The position numbers and the translations under genes are program-made. Shown one piece after another: positions 36,335 through 46,903 of a DNA stretch of 64,000 nucleotides. The notes below the pieces were generated by a model that was not told the origin of the DNA, ran no database searches, and saw nothing but the letters and a program-made list of their open reading frames with translations. The DNA lies in NCBI RefSeq assembly GCF_001693485.1, contig NZ_MAXC01000012.1, positions 434,001 to 498,000 on the forward strand. Direction: 5' to 3'. Position 1 is the stretch's first letter. Every line of letters starts with the position of its first letter. The stretch is from Bradyrhizobium sp. LMTR 3. Lineage in GTDB: Bacteria > Pseudomonadota > Alphaproteobacteria > Rhizobiales > Xanthobacteraceae.

Positions 36335-37290
36335 GGAGGTGCCTTGCGAGAGATAGCGGGAATGAGGTCGGGCGGCATCGCCGCACGCGGGATGATGGCC
36401 CCGGGATGGCATACCACAACGCCGGCGAGGCGGTGTCCCGTCCGCGCAGCTTCGATCGGGTCGGCGCCGGCAAGGCGTGCGGCAACATAGGCGGCGGCAA
36501 AACTGTCCCCGGCCGCCGTGGTATCGACGACGGACGCTTTCAAGGGCTCCGCCTGGACCGAGTGAAGCGCGCCCTGAAGACGTAGAATGCTTGCCGGCTC
36601 CGAAAGCTTCAACACCACCTCCGTGCCCGGAATCCGCGCCAGCAAGGCTACATTGCTTTCGCCGGGATAGAGCGGCAGCAGGTCCTCGGTGGACGCCAGC
36701 ACGATATCGGCCGCGGCAAGGGCCTCCTGGAAAACGGCGCGCGCAACATCGAGATCGGGCCAGCCGCGGGCCCGGAAATTGGTATCGAACGCGAAACGCG
36801 CCCCGGCCTCGCGCGCACCCTTGAGCGCTGCGAACAGCCGTGCCCGTCCCTCGCCGCCGTAAAGCGAGAGCGTGATCGCGGAGAGATAGACGACGTCATA
36901 GCCGGCCAGCGAACTCAGGAGCTCCGGCGTTTGCGGCAAATCCATCAGGCTGCGCGCGGCGGCGCTGTCGCGCCAGTGAAAGAACCGGCGCTCGCCCTTG
37001 TCGTCGGTCTCGATCATGTAGAGACCCGGCAGTTTGCCGGGCAGCCGCGCCACGCGCGCCGTCCCGACACCCTCCGCGGCCCAGCCTGCTATCATCTCAT
37101 CGCTAAGGCTATCGTCGCCGAGCGCGGTGATGTAGTCGGCACTGGCGCCGAGGCGCGCGAGATAGACGGCGGTATTGAGCGTATCGCCGCCATAGCCGCG
37201 AGAATACAGGCCAGCCTCAGCCCCTTGCTGAGTCCCTTGGGCCTGCTTCAGCTCGATCATACACTCGCCGATGCAGGCTACCTTGCTCAT
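36331..37290 (-). CDS. PfkB-family sugar kinase, 2-keto-3-deoxygluconate kinase-like
   Basis: A 319-residue ribokinase-fold protein that should phosphorylate 2-keto-3-deoxygluconate or an epimer. The N-terminal CIGECMIELKQ is characteristic of KDG kinases, GGDTLNTAVYLARLG matches the substrate-lid glycine segment, and DTTAAGDSFAAAYV (residues 256-269) carries the catalytic base D262. It is coupled to the aldolase downstream and follows the DenD-like dehydrogenase by 33 bases, all in the operon of the sugar ABC importer. Confidence 0.9.
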   Translation of the reverse strand: MSKVACIGECMIELKQAQGTQQGAEAGLYSRGYGGDTLNTAVYLARLGASADYITALGDDSLSDEMIAGWAAEGVGTARVARLPGKLPGLYMIETDDKGERRFFHWRDSAAARSLMDLPQTPELLSSLAGYDVVYLSAITLSLYGGEGRARLFAALKGAREAGARFAFDTNFRARGWPDLDVARAVFQEALAAADIVLASTEDLLPLYPGESNVALLARIPGTEVVLKLSEPASILRLQGALHSVQAEPLKASVVDTTAAGDSFAAAYVAARLAGADPIEAARTGHRLAGVVVCHPGAIIPRAAMPPDLIPAISRKAPP

Positions 37291-37323
37291 GACCGCATAC
37301 GCATGAACGGGCGAGAAATCAAC

Positions 37324-38307
37324 TCAGGCCGCGAACTTGCCGCCGAGTTCATCCTCGATATGGATTCGGATGATGTCGTCAAACGTCTTCTCGGCAGTGG
37401 TAAAGCCCAGCTTGAGTGCGCGGTCGGTAGAAAAATCGCGCGGCCAGCCAGAGACGATACCGATGATGGTCGGATCGGGCACCCGCTTGATGCGCGCGGT
37501 GACGTTCTTGCCGGCAACGCGGTCGAGCGCCGCGATTTGTTCGCCGACCGTCACCGACATACCGGGCATACTGAGGTTACGCCGCGGCCCCATCGCGTCG
37601 AGATCCATGGTGCCGGCGTGGACCAGAAAGCCCACCGCCGATTTCGGCGAGGCGTGCCAGTGCCGCACGTCTTCGGAGACCGGCAACACGGCCTCCTCGC
37701 CGGCGAGCGGCTCGCGAATGATGTTGGAGAAGAAGCCGGAGGCCGCCTTGTTCGGCTTGCCCGGCCGCACGCAGATCGTCGGCAGGCGGATCGAGATGCC
37801 GTCGAGCAGGCCCTTGCGGGTGTAATCGTTGATCAGGAGTTCGCAGATCGACTTCTGCGTGCCATAGCTCGTCAGCGGGGTATGGAAGAATTCATCGCCG
37901 ATCTTTTCCGGGAACGGCGCGCCGAACACTGCGATCGAGGACGTGAATACCAGCCGCGGCTTGTAGCCGCCGCCGGCGTGGCGGATGGCATCGATCAGGT
38001 ATCGCGTGCCGTCGAGATTGATCCGGTAGCCCTTGTCGAATTCGGCCTCGGCCTCGCCGGAAACGATCGCGGCGAGGTGAAAGATCACGTCCGGTCGGCG
38101 CGCGATCAGCGGCTCCGCTGCGCCGGGATCGGCAAAATCGGAAGCCACGACTTCAATCGGGATCGACGCGTTGGGCTTGGTGGGCGCCACCACGTCCTGC
38201 AGCGTCATTCGAGTGATGTCGTGCTTGCCGAGGCGACCGTCGCGCAGCAGCCGTTCGGTCAGCTTGCGGCCCACCATGCCGGCGGCGCCGAGAATCAGAA
38301 TGTGCAA
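37324..38307 (-). CDS. NAD-dependent epimerase/dehydratase-family dehydrogenase, DenD (D-erythronate dehydrogenase)-like
   Basis: A 327-residue extended SDR. The NAD motif is LGAAGMVG (residues 6-13), the active-site set is S123/S124, Y148 and K152 (SYGTQK), and the ending with DIIRIHIEDELGG is like D-erythronate dehydrogenase (DenD), which oxidises C2 of four-carbon sugar acids. However, the OtnK/OtnC/OtnI partners of the erythronate route are absent, while KDG kinase and KDPG aldolase follow. The true substrate may therefore be a sugar or sugar acid of the importer's own pathway. Confidence 0.82.
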   Translation of the reverse strand: MHILILGAAGMVGRKLTERLLRDGRLGKHDITRMTLQDVVAPTKPNASIPIEVVASDFADPGAAEPLIARRPDVIFHLAAIVSGEAEAEFDKGYRINLDGTRYLIDAIRHAGGGYKPRLVFTSSIAVFGAPFPEKIGDEFFHTPLTSYGTQKSICELLINDYTRKGLLDGISIRLPTICVRPGKPNKAASGFFSNIIREPLAGEEAVLPVSEDVRHWHASPKSAVGFLVHAGTMDLDAMGPRRNLSMPGMSVTVGEQIAALDRVAGKNVTARIKRVPDPTIIGIVSGWPRDFSTDRALKLGFTTAEKTFDDIIRIHIEDELGGKFAA

Positions 38308-38353
38308 GACCCGTCTCCTTTTGAACCCTGTTATCTACACGGGCCTCCAGCGC

Positions 38354-39289
38354 CTATTCTTTCACGGCTCCCGTCATGGCCGACACATAGTGCTCGACGA
38401 AGAAGGCGTAAAGGATGACCAGCGGCAAGGAGCCCGCCAGCGCACCCGCCATCAGTGAGCCCCAGCGATAGATGTCGCCATCGACGAATTCGTTGACGAT
38501 TGCGACCGGCACCGTCTTGTTGGAGGTCGATTGCAGGAACGTCAGCGCATAGATGAACTCGTTCCAGCACAGCGTGAAGCAGAAGATGAACGCCGAGATC
38601 AGTCCCGGAATCGCCAGCGGCAGCACGATCTTGATCAGGATCTGCCAACGGCTGGCACCATCGATCAGCGCGCATTCCTCCAGCTCGAACGGGATGGTTT
38701 TGAAGTAGCCCATCAGCAGCCAGGTCGAGAACGGAATCAGGATGGTCGGATAGGTCAGGATCAACGCCATCGGCGAGTCGAACAGGCCGTACTGGAATAC
38801 GACGGTCGCCAGCGGAATGAACAGGATCGACGGCGGCACCAGATAGGCCAGGAAGATCAGGCCGCCGACCATATTGGCGCCCTTGTAGCGTAACCGGACG
38901 ATGGCATAGGCCGCGAGCACGCTGGCGATGATCGACAGGATGGTGGCGCAGACCGCGACATACATCGTGTTCCAGAGCCACATTGGATAGTGGCTTTCGA
39001 ACAGGAGCTTGTAAAAGTGCTTGAAGGTCGGATTCCAGGTCCAGAACGGGTTGTACTTGTCGAGATCGAGCAACTGCTCGTCCGGCTTGATCGCCGTCAG
39101 GCCCATCCAGTAGAACGGGAACAGCAGCACGATGACGATGATCGACAGCGGCAGATAGAGCGTCACCAGCCGGCGCGGCACCGACTGCAGATAGCTCATG
39201 CCCTCGCTGTGATCGTCCTTCGCGATCGTTGGCGCCGAGCTATGCAGGACGGCCTTGAGATCGATCCGTGAGGTGGGGAGATCAGTCAT
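38354..39289 (-). CDS. Carbohydrate ABC transporter permease, MalG type
   Basis: A 311-residue inner-membrane permease with six predicted membrane segments. The cytoplasmic EAA loop that docks onto the ATPase reads EECALIDGASRWQILIKIVL. The cytoplasmic N-terminus is about 45 residues long. The start overlaps the end of the MalF-type gene by eight bases. It forms the channel heterodimer for sugar import with that protein. Confidence 0.92.
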   Translation of the reverse strand: MTDLPTSRIDLKAVLHSSAPTIAKDDHSEGMSYLQSVPRRLVTLYLPLSIIVIVLLFPFYWMGLTAIKPDEQLLDLDKYNPFWTWNPTFKHFYKLLFESHYPMWLWNTMYVAVCATILSIIASVLAAYAIVRLRYKGANMVGGLIFLAYLVPPSILFIPLATVVFQYGLFDSPMALILTYPTILIPFSTWLLMGYFKTIPFELEECALIDGASRWQILIKIVLPLAIPGLISAFIFCFTLCWNEFIYALTFLQSTSNKTVPVAIVNEFVDGDIYRWGSLMAGALAGSLPLVILYAFFVEHYVSAMTGAVKE

Positions 39290-40241
39290 TGTTTTCCCCT
39301 TGCTGCCACTTGCGGCGCTGCAGGCCGAACCAAGACACCATGATGGCGGCGAGGAGGAACGGGATCATCGCGCTCGAGATCGCCGCGCCCTCGCCCAACT
39401 GACCCGCGATGATCGCGCGCTGATACGACAGGGTCGCCATCAGATGCGTGGCATTGACCGGACCGCCCCGCGTCATTGCCCAGATCAACTGGAAGTCGGT
39501 GAAGGTGAACAGCACCGAGAACGTCATCACGACGGCGATGATCGGCGTCAACAGCGGATAGGTGATGAAGCGGAACATCTGCCAGCGCGACGCGCCATCG
39601 AGCGTCGCGGCCTCATAGAGCGACGGCTGCACGGTCTGCAGGCCGGCGAGCAGCGTGATCGCGACGAAGGGTACGCCGCGCCAGATATTGGCGAAGATCA
39701 CGCAAATGCGGGCCCAGGTCGTGTCGCCAAGGAAATTGATGTTCTCGGTGATCAGGCCCATCTGCTTCAACGACCACGAGATGATCGAGAATTGTGAATC
39801 GAATATCCACCAGAATGCCAGCGCCGACAGCACCGTCGGCACGATGAAGGGGATCAGCACCAGCGCGCGCAACATCGCCTTGAACGGCATGTTCTCGTTC
39901 AACAGCAGCGCCAGATAGAGCCCTATTCCGAATTTGATGGCGCTCGCGATAAACGTGTAGAGAAGCGTGTTGAATACCGAAAGCCAGAAGATCGCGTCAT
40001 CCCACAGCCATTCGTAGTTCTCGGACCCGACAAAATGCCCTACCCGGCCGATACGGGTATCCGTGAATGAGAGCCAGATACCGAGGCCAAGCGGATAGGC
40101 CAGAAAGAAGATCAGGAACGCCAGCGCCGGCACCATGAACCAGAAGCCCAGCCAGTTACGGTTGTGCTTGAGCTGGTCCCACGCGCTGGCCTCGCGGATC
40201 TCCGTCTTGGCGCGTCGTGGCGCGATTGCGATGTCAGCCAT
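39282..40241 (-). CDS. Carbohydrate ABC transporter permease, MalF type
   Basis: A 319-residue permease with six membrane segments; the EAA loop is YEAATLDGASRWQMFRFITY. The N-terminal segment starts at about residue 35 (WLGFWFMVPALAFLIFFLAY). It pairs with the MalG-type protein encoded in overlap downstream. The binding-protein gene is 122 bases upstream, with a strong hairpin in the gap that probably lowers or stabilises transcript passing into the permeases. Confidence 0.92.
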   Translation of the reverse strand: MADIAIAPRRAKTEIREASAWDQLKHNRNWLGFWFMVPALAFLIFFLAYPLGLGIWLSFTDTRIGRVGHFVGSENYEWLWDDAIFWLSVFNTLLYTFIASAIKFGIGLYLALLLNENMPFKAMLRALVLIPFIVPTVLSALAFWWIFDSQFSIISWSLKQMGLITENINFLGDTTWARICVIFANIWRGVPFVAITLLAGLQTVQPSLYEAATLDGASRWQMFRFITYPLLTPIIAVVMTFSVLFTFTDFQLIWAMTRGGPVNATHLMATLSYQRAIIAGQLGEGAAISSAMIPFLLAAIMVSWFGLQRRKWQQGENND

Positions 40242-40326
40242 GCCTGATGTCCCGATTACTGCTTCTTGCTGCGCGTGACTTGCCGAAAAGCCGCCCCCCG
40301 CTCTTCCGGATCACGCCTGTATTGAC

Positions 40327-40357
40327 GGAGCGGACGGCGGCAGCCGCCGTCCGCTCC
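40327..40357 (-). terminator. Intercistronic hairpin after the binding-protein gene
   Basis: GGAGCGGACGGCGG-CAG-CCGCCGTCCGCTCC: a perfect 14-bp stem with a three-base loop, seven bases after the stop codon. No T-run follows on the transcribed strand, so it is more likely an mRNA-stabilising or partial-attenuation hairpin than a full terminator; the permease genes lie downstream. Confidence 0.7.
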
Positions 40358-40363
40358 GGTTCA

Positions 40364-41683
40364 TCAGCGATAGATGCGCTTCAATTGCCGTTCGGCTTCC
40401 GCGATCGCCGTCTTGGCATCCTTGGCGCCGGTTGCGTAATTGGCGAACATGTCGACCACAAGGAAGTCGGCGATCGCAGTCGCCGCCTTCTCGCCGGGCG
40501 TACCGATGCCGGACGCAGGCAGCGCGCGCTTGCTGGCCTGGCTGAACACCTGGTTCTTCGGATCCGCCGTCCAGACCGGCGAGTTGTCGTAGGCATTGAG
40601 CGTGTGGGTGAGATACCCGCGCGCGCCCGAAAGCCACTTGTCGTAGTTTTCCTTCTCCAGCATGAAGGCGACGAAAGCCTTCGCGGCGTTCGGATATTTG
40701 GTGAACTTGAACGCGAGGATCGGAACGCAAAGCTGCAGTTCGGTCGGCTTGCCGATGGGACCGACCGGCCACAGCGCATGATAGGTGTCTTCCGTGAGTT
40801 CCTTTTTGCTCGCATCGTCCTTTGCCGCGACATAGATCGAGATGCCGTTGGCGGTGCAATGCAGTTCGCCGGCCAGGAACGCCTTGTTGTTAGACGAATC
40901 GTTCCAGGACGCGACGCCGGGGATGAAGGTTTCGGACAGCGCCTTGCAGTATTCGAGCGCCTTCACCGTCTCGGGCGAGTTGATGATGACCTTGTTGTCC
41001 TTGTCGACGGTGTAGGCGCCGTGACCCCAGAGGATCCAGTGCAGCCAGGCATTGGCGTCGCCCGAGGCGTGGCCGAGCGGGAAACCAGCCGGCGTGTTGT
41101 TCTTCTTCAACGCCTTGCACATCTCGAGGAATCCCGGGAAGTCCTTCGGGAATTCCTTGAAACCAGCCTTTTCCATCGACGATTTGCGGTAGGTCATGTA
41201 GCCGCCGATGGTCGCGACGGGAATGCCAAGCCAGTTGTTGCCCTGCTTGCAGGTCACCGCCGCCGCATCGGTCCAGCCGCCATATTTCTTGCCGAGATAA
41301 TCGGCAACGTCGTTCAACTGCAGCACCTGCGCCGGGAACAGTTGCGGCAGCGTGTGCAGGCCCCAGGCGAGGTCGAGGCCCGAGCCGGTATTGGCGGCAA
41401 CGGACGCCTTCGGCTGCACGTCCTCGAACGACTCCGAGAATACGTTCATTTCAGTGCCGGTCGCGGTCTTGAACGCGGCGACCATCGCGTTGAACGCATC
41501 GTCCTCCGCCGGCACGAAGCGCTTCCAGCGCATCACAGTGAGCTTGGCGCCCTGCTCCGCCTTCCACGGCGAGGCCTGCGCCCAAGCCTTAGCGAAATCG
41601 AGCAGTGCGGGTCCGGTCAGCGCGCCGGCGGCCGCCAGCGCGGTGCCACCCTGCAGCAGAGAGCGGCGGGTAAAGTCTTGCAT
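40364..41683 (-). CDS. Extracellular sugar-binding protein, Tat-exported
   Basis: A 439-residue family 1 solute-binding protein. The export signal is of twin-arginine type: TRRSLLQGGTALAAAGALTG, followed by a likely cleavage after AWAQA near residue 37. The mature protein has the two-lobe features of the sugar class, such as FKTATGTEMNVFSESFEDVQ and FLEMCKALKKNNTPAGFPLG. The start at 41683 has AGGGAGGA upstream. It captures the sugar for the downstream permeases and follows the ATPase gene by 57 bases. Confidence 0.92.
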   Translation of the reverse strand: MQDFTRRSLLQGGTALAAAGALTGPALLDFAKAWAQASPWKAEQGAKLTVMRWKRFVPAEDDAFNAMVAAFKTATGTEMNVFSESFEDVQPKASVAANTGSGLDLAWGLHTLPQLFPAQVLQLNDVADYLGKKYGGWTDAAAVTCKQGNNWLGIPVATIGGYMTYRKSSMEKAGFKEFPKDFPGFLEMCKALKKNNTPAGFPLGHASGDANAWLHWILWGHGAYTVDKDNKVIINSPETVKALEYCKALSETFIPGVASWNDSSNNKAFLAGELHCTANGISIYVAAKDDASKKELTEDTYHALWPVGPIGKPTELQLCVPILAFKFTKYPNAAKAFVAFMLEKENYDKWLSGARGYLTHTLNAYDNSPVWTADPKNQVFSQASKRALPASGIGTPGEKAATAIADFLVVDMFANYATGAKDAKTAIAEAERQLKRIYR

Positions 41684-41740
41684 AGTCCATCCTCCCTTTG
41701 AGTATTTTTTGGTTATTGCTCAGCCACTTCTAGTTATCGC

Positions 41741-42808
<1,068 letters not shown>

Positions 42809-42930
42809 CGAACTCTCTCCCCTCAATTTCTGCTTTGTGGCGCCATAGATGGGCGACGACGCCATGCTGTCTTTTCGACTCTAATGCCGGAAGTCGAATT
42901 CAACGGTCATTATCATCCGCAGTTTGGCGG

Positions 42931-42960
42931 CTTTTAGCAATCCGATGGTAGCGCTGTCAA
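42931..42960 (-). promoter_or_regulatory. Importer-operon promoter containing a LacI-type operator
   Basis: Read leftward: a perfect -35 TTGACA (42960-42955), an 18-base spacer, and TAAAAG (42936-42931) as -10, preceded by TGC (extended -10). The operator GGTAGCGCTGTC, centred on AGCGCT at 42950-42955, overlaps the -35 and the spacer, so a bound repressor would block polymerase. The 44.08-kb site is a near copy. Confidence 0.7.
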
Positions 42961-43001
42961 TAATTGTTCAAACGTCTAATTTGTTGTGATATGAGCGCAA
43001 G

Positions 43002-44060
43002 ATGGGACGAAAACAGACAAAGTCTGGCAAAATCCGCCTCACCGAGGTCGCCAAGCTCGCTGGCGTCAGCCCAATCACGGCATCACGTTTTTTCAGGAAC
43101 CCCGAAGCGCTGTCGCTTAGCAAGCGGGAACGCGTCGACAGCGCCGTGAAGGAACTGGGTTACGTACCCAATCTCGCTGCGCGGGCGCTGGCCTCGCACC
43201 GTACCGAAGTCATCGGCGTCGTCATTCCTTCTCTCACCAACAACGTGTTCGCCGATGTGTTGCGCGGCATCTACGATTCCTCCGAAGGTAGCCGCTACAC
43301 CATTCAACTTGCCAATACGCGCTACAGCATCCTGCAGGAGGAAAAGCTGCTGCGCCTGTTTCGGGCGCAGAAGCCTGCGGGATTGATCGTCACCGGCATC
43401 AACCAAACCGCGGAATCTCGCACGATCCTGGAGTCGATGAATTGCCCGGTCACGCAGATCATGGAGATCGGCGACAGTCCTGTCGACATGATGGTCGGCT
43501 TTTCGCACTACGATGCAGCTTCTGCGGCGATTTCGCATATCCTCGAGCAGGGACGCCGCCGCATCGGATTTCTCGGTGCGCGAATGGATCCCCGCGTGCA
43601 GCGGCGGTTCGAAGGGTATCGTGATGCCATGAAAGCGGCCTCGCTGTTCGACCCGAACCTCATCGTCACCACTTCCGTACCCACGACCATCACGCTTGGC
43701 GGAACGCTGTTCGCCGACCTCCTTGCCCAGACGCCCGATATCGACGCGGTCTTCTGCGTCAATGACGACCTCGCGCTCGGCGTTCTCTTCGAATGCCAGC
43801 GTCGGCAGATATCGATTCCCGGTGACTTGGCCATTGTCGGCTTCAACGACCTGGAATTCACCGCCGCCGCGGTCCCCTCGATCACCAGTGTGCGAACCAA
43901 TCGCTATGAAATGGGCCGGCACGCCATCACCATGGTGATCGACGCGATCGAGGGCCGTCGCCCCCAGACGCCGGTGCTCGACCTCGGCTTTCAGTTGGTG
44001 GTCCGTGAAAGCTCAATGCGGCAAAGCACCGTAATGGCCGGGTCTGTGGGCATAGATTGA
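43002..44060 (+). CDS. LacI/GntR-type transcriptional repressor of the sugar-acid regulon
   Basis: A 352-residue LacI-family regulator. The headpiece helix-turn-helix is IRLTEVAKLAGVSPITASRF (11-30) with the hinge helix VPNLAARALASHR (55-67), then a periplasmic-binding-like sugar domain (EVIGVVIPSLTNNVFADVLR). No strong ribosome site precedes the ATG at 43002. A weak TTGTTC/TGATAT promoter could give a very short leader. AGCGCT operators flank the gene on both sides, so it should repress the importer operon and the dehydratase operon, and perhaps itself. Confidence 0.92.
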   Translation: MGRKQTKSGKIRLTEVAKLAGVSPITASRFFRNPEALSLSKRERVDSAVKELGYVPNLAARALASHRTEVIGVVIPSLTNNVFADVLRGIYDSSEGSRYTIQLANTRYSILQEEKLLRLFRAQKPAGLIVTGINQTAESRTILESMNCPVTQIMEIGDSPVDMMVGFSHYDAASAAISHILEQGRRRIGFLGARMDPRVQRRFEGYRDAMKAASLFDPNLIVTTSVPTTITLGGTLFADLLAQTPDIDAVFCVNDDLALGVLFECQRRQISIPGDLAIVGFNDLEFTAAAVPSITSVRTNRYEMGRHAITMVIDAIEGRRPQTPVLDLGFQLVVRESSMRQSTVMAGSVGID

Positions 44061-44073
44061 ACGTGGATAGAAA

Positions 44074-44089
44074 ATGGTAGCGCTATCTT
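44074..44089. promoter_or_regulatory. LacI-type operator upstream of the dehydratase gene
   Basis: ATGGTAGCGCTATCTT: a palindrome centred on AGCGCT at 44079-44084, 14 bases after the regulator's stop codon. It shares ATGGTAGCGCT and the final TC of the half-site with the operator in the importer promoter (ATGGTAGCGCTGTC). Confidence 0.7.
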
Positions 44090-44220
44090 TTGGCCCGAAC
44101 TAAGATCGGGTTGCTCGGCAGGACACGGGCCAAGCGCGTTGCAGCGGATGAAATTTTCAGCATGGTGCAATCGCCGCCGTGAATTTAGCCGCCCACGAGC
44201 TTGCAGTGCGGGAGGAACCA

Positions 44221-46038
44221 ATGAAAAAGAACGACAAGACTGTCACCAATGGCAAGGGCCGAAGACTACGTTCCCTCGAGTGGTTCGATAATCCGCACAA
44301 TCCGGGAATGACGGCGCTCTATCTCGAGCGCTACCTCAATTACGGCCTGACCCGGGAGGAATTGCAATCGGGTAAGCCGATCATCGGCATCGCCCAGACC
44401 GGCAATGACCTCTCCCCGTGCAATCGCCACCATCTCGACCTGGCGCATCGGGTACGCGAAGGCATTCGCGCGGCCGGCGGCATTGCGATGGAATTCCCAA
44501 CGCATCCGATCCAGGAGACCGGCAAGCGGCCGACGGCAGCACTCGACCGCAACCTTGCCTATCTAGGCCTGGTCGAAGTCCTGTTCGGCTATCCGCTCGA
44601 TGGCGTGGTGCTGACCACCGGCTGCGACAAGACCACGCCGGCCTGCCTGATGGCGGCGGCGACCGTCAATCTGCCCGCGATCGTGCTGTCGGGCGGTCCG
44701 ATGCTGAACGGCTGGCACAACGGCGAGCGCACCGGCTCGGGCACCATCGTCTGGAAAGCGCGCGAGATGCTGGCCGCCGGCGAGATCGACTACAACGGCT
44801 TCATCGAACTCGTGGCGTCCTCGACCCCGTCGGTCGGCCATTGCAACACCATGGGCACCGCCTCGACCATGAACTCGCTCGCCGAAGCGCTCGGCATGTC
44901 ACTGCCCGGCTGCGCGGCAATCCCCGCCCCGCACCGCGAGCGCGGCCAGATCGCCTATGAGACGGGAAAACGGATCGTCGAAATGGTCTGGGAGGATCTC
45001 AAGCCCTCCGACATCCTGACCCGCAAGGCGTTCGAGAACTGCATCGTGGTGAATTCGGCGATCGGCGGCTCGACCAACGCGCCGATCCACATCAACGCGC
45101 TGGCGCGGCATATCGGCGTCGAGCTCTCGATCGACGACTGGCAGAAACATGGCCACGACATCCCGCTCCTGGTGAACATGCAGCCGGCCGGCTTCTATCT
45201 CGGCGAGGAATACCATCGCGCCGGCGGCGTGCCGGCGGTGGTGCGCGAATTGATGGCGCACAAGCGCGTCCACGAAGACGCCGTCACGGTCAACGGCCGC
45301 ACCATCGGCGACAACTGCCGCGAGGCGCCAAAGCCCGACGGCGACGTGATCTGGAGCTACGACAAGCCGCTGGTGAAAGATGCGGGCTTCCTGGTGCTGC
45401 GCGGCAACCTGTTCGATTCCGCAATCATGAAGACCAGCGTGATTTCGAAGGAATTCCGCGACCGCTATTTGATCAATCCGAAAGACCCGAATGCGTTCGA
45501 GGGCCGCGCCATCGTGTTCGAGGGACCGGAGGACTATCACCACCGGATCGACGATCCCTCGCTCAAAATCGACGAGCACTGCGTGCTGTTCATCCGCGGC
45601 GCCGGGCCGATCGGCTATCCCGGCGGCGCCGAGGTCGTCAACATGCAGCCGCCGGCGGCGCTGATCAAACGCGGCATTCTTTCGCTGCCCTGCATCGGCG
45701 ACGGAAGGCAGTCCGGCACCTCGGGTTCGCCCTCGATCCTCAACGCCTCACCCGAGGCCGCCGCCGATGGCGGACTGGCGATCTTGCGGACCGGCGACAA
45801 GGTTCGCATCGACCTCAACACGGGCGACGCCAACATCCTGATCTCGAGCGATGAATTGAAGAAGCGCCGCGCCGAGTTAAAGGACAAGGGCGGCTTCCCC
45901 TACCCGGCCCACCAGACGCCGTGGCAGGAGCTCTACCGCTCGACCGTCGGACAGCAGGCCACCGGCGCCTGCATGGAGCTCGCCACGCGCTATCAGAATA
46001 TTGCCGGCACGGTCGGCGTGGCGCGGGACAATCATTAG
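44221..46038 (+). CDS. IlvD/Edd-family sugar-acid dehydratase (arabonate/xylonate type)
   Basis: A 605-residue iron-sulfur dehydratase that removes water from an aldonic acid to give a 2-keto-3-deoxy acid. The cluster-ligand segments are [14 protein letters not shown] and [12 protein letters not shown], with a further cysteine in [10 protein letters not shown]. The N-terminal [19 protein letters not shown] and the length fit pentonate/hexonate dehydratases rather than amino-acid IlvD. The ATG at 44221 has GGAGGAACC upstream. Its product would feed the KDG kinase and aldolase or the SDR downstream. The natural sugar acid cannot be named. Confidence 0.9.
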   Translation: MKKNDKTVTNGKGRRLRSLEWFDNPHNPGMTALYLERYLNYGLTREELQSGKPIIGIAQTGNDLSPCNRHHLDLAHRVREGIRAAGGIAMEFPTHPIQETGKRPTAALDRNLAYLGLVEVLFGYPLDGVVLTTGCDKTTPACLMAAATVNLPAIVLSGGPMLNGWHNGERTGSGTIVWKAREMLAAGEIDYNGFIELVASSTPSVGHCNTMGTASTMNSLAEALGMSLPGCAAIPAPHRERGQIAYETGKRIVEMVWEDLKPSDILTRKAFENCIVVNSAIGGSTNAPIHINALARHIGVELSIDDWQKHGHDIPLLVNMQPAGFYLGEEYHRAGGVPAVVRELMAHKRVHEDAVTVNGRTIGDNCREAPKPDGDVIWSYDKPLVKDAGFLVLRGNLFDSAIMKTSVISKEFRDRYLINPKDPNAFEGRAIVFEGPEDYHHRIDDPSLKIDEHCVLFIRGAGPIGYPGGAEVVNMQPPAALIKRGILSLPCIGDGRQSGTSGSPSILNASPEAAADGGLAILRTGDKVRIDLNTGDANILISSDELKKRRAELKDKGGFPYPAHQTPWQELYRSTVGQQATGACMELATRYQNIAGTVGVARDNH

Positions 46039-46044
46039 TTAGCA

Positions 46045-46131
46045 AGGTCGTCATTGCCGGGCTTGACCCGGCAATCCATCCTTTTGCGAAGAAGATGGAT
46101 ACGCGGGTCAAGCCCGCGTATGACGTCGAGA
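46045..46131. repeat. Palindromic repeat (GTCATTGCCGGGCTTGACCC type)
   Basis: TCATTGCCGGGCTTGACCCG with GGGTCAAGCCCGCG on the right form an imperfect inverted repeat of about 87 bases between the dehydratase and the SDR gene. Confidence 0.8.
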
Positions 46132-46161
46132 AACAATCATCAATCGCTCAGGGAAGAAAGC

Positions 46162-46896
46162 ATGTCAGACCGCCTGAAGGGCAAGCGCGCATTCGTCACC
46201 GCGGCGGCCGTTGGAATCGGCCGCGCCTGCGCGGCGGCTTTTGCGCGTGAAGGGGCGACGGTGTTCGCCACCGACATCGACGAGGCCAAGCTCGCCGCGC
46301 TCAAGAGCGAAGGCATCGCCGAAGTGGCAAGGCTCGACGTCCGCGACAGCGTGGCCGTCGCCGCCATGGCCAAGCGCGCCGGCACGACCGACATCCTGCT
46401 CAACGCCGCAGGCTTCGTGCATCACGGCACCGTGCTGGATTGCTCCGACGAGGACTGGGACTTTTCGTTCGACCTCAACGTCAAGTCGATGCACCGCACG
46501 ATCCGCGCATTCCTGCCGGGCATGTTGGAAAACGGCCGTGGCGCGATCGTGAACATCTCTTCTGCCGCCGGAGTGTTCAAGGCCGCGCCGAACCGCTACG
46601 TCTATGGTGCGACCAAGGCTGCCGTTGCGGCGCTGACGCGCTCGGTCGCCACCGACTTCGTCGCCAAAGGCATCAGGTGCAACTGCATCTGCCCCGGCAC
46701 GATCGAGACGCCCTCGATGCTGGAGCGTGCGGCGGCAGCAGGCCCAAACGGGCGCGAGATGTTCATCGCGCGGCAGCCGATGGGGCGGCTCGGCACCGCC
46801 GAGGAAATCGCGTCGCTCGCCGTTTATCTCGCCAGCGACGAAAGCGCGTTCACCACCGGCGTCGCGCACGTCATCGACGGCGGCTGGACGTTGTAA
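46162..46896 (+). CDS. SDR dehydrogenase, 2-keto-3-deoxy-L-fuconate dehydrogenase-like
   Basis: A 244-residue short-chain dehydrogenase. The nucleotide motif is unusual: TAAAVGIG at residues 13-20, with alanine where the first glycine is usual, as remembered for 2-keto-3-deoxy-L-fuconate dehydrogenases and BDH2-like proteins (TAAGQGIG). Asp38 after the second strand suggests NAD. The active site is S133/S134, Y148 and K152, and the end is VIDGGWTL. The expected reaction is oxidation of the 2-keto-3-deoxy acid made by the dehydratase. The ATG at 46162 is chosen; the frame upstream is repeat. Confidence 0.87.
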   Translation: MSDRLKGKRAFVTAAAVGIGRACAAAFAREGATVFATDIDEAKLAALKSEGIAEVARLDVRDSVAVAAMAKRAGTTDILLNAAGFVHHGTVLDCSDEDWDFSFDLNVKSMHRTIRAFLPGMLENGRGAIVNISSAAGVFKAAPNRYVYGATKAAVAALTRSVATDFVAKGIRCNCICPGTIETPSMLERAAAAGPNGREMFIARQPMGRLGTAEEIASLAVYLASDESAFTTGVAHVIDGGWTL

Positions 46897-46903
46897 ACGC
46901 AAT

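Noticed and set aside
40327..40357. Rho-independent terminator
   Set aside because: The stem is strong but no T-run follows in the transcribed direction, and the permeases it would cut off belong to the same importer.
44066..44090. Terminator hairpin GATAG ... CTATC-TTTT after the lacI-like gene
   Set aside because: A five-base stem with a long loop; the same bases are better explained as the AGCGCT operator.
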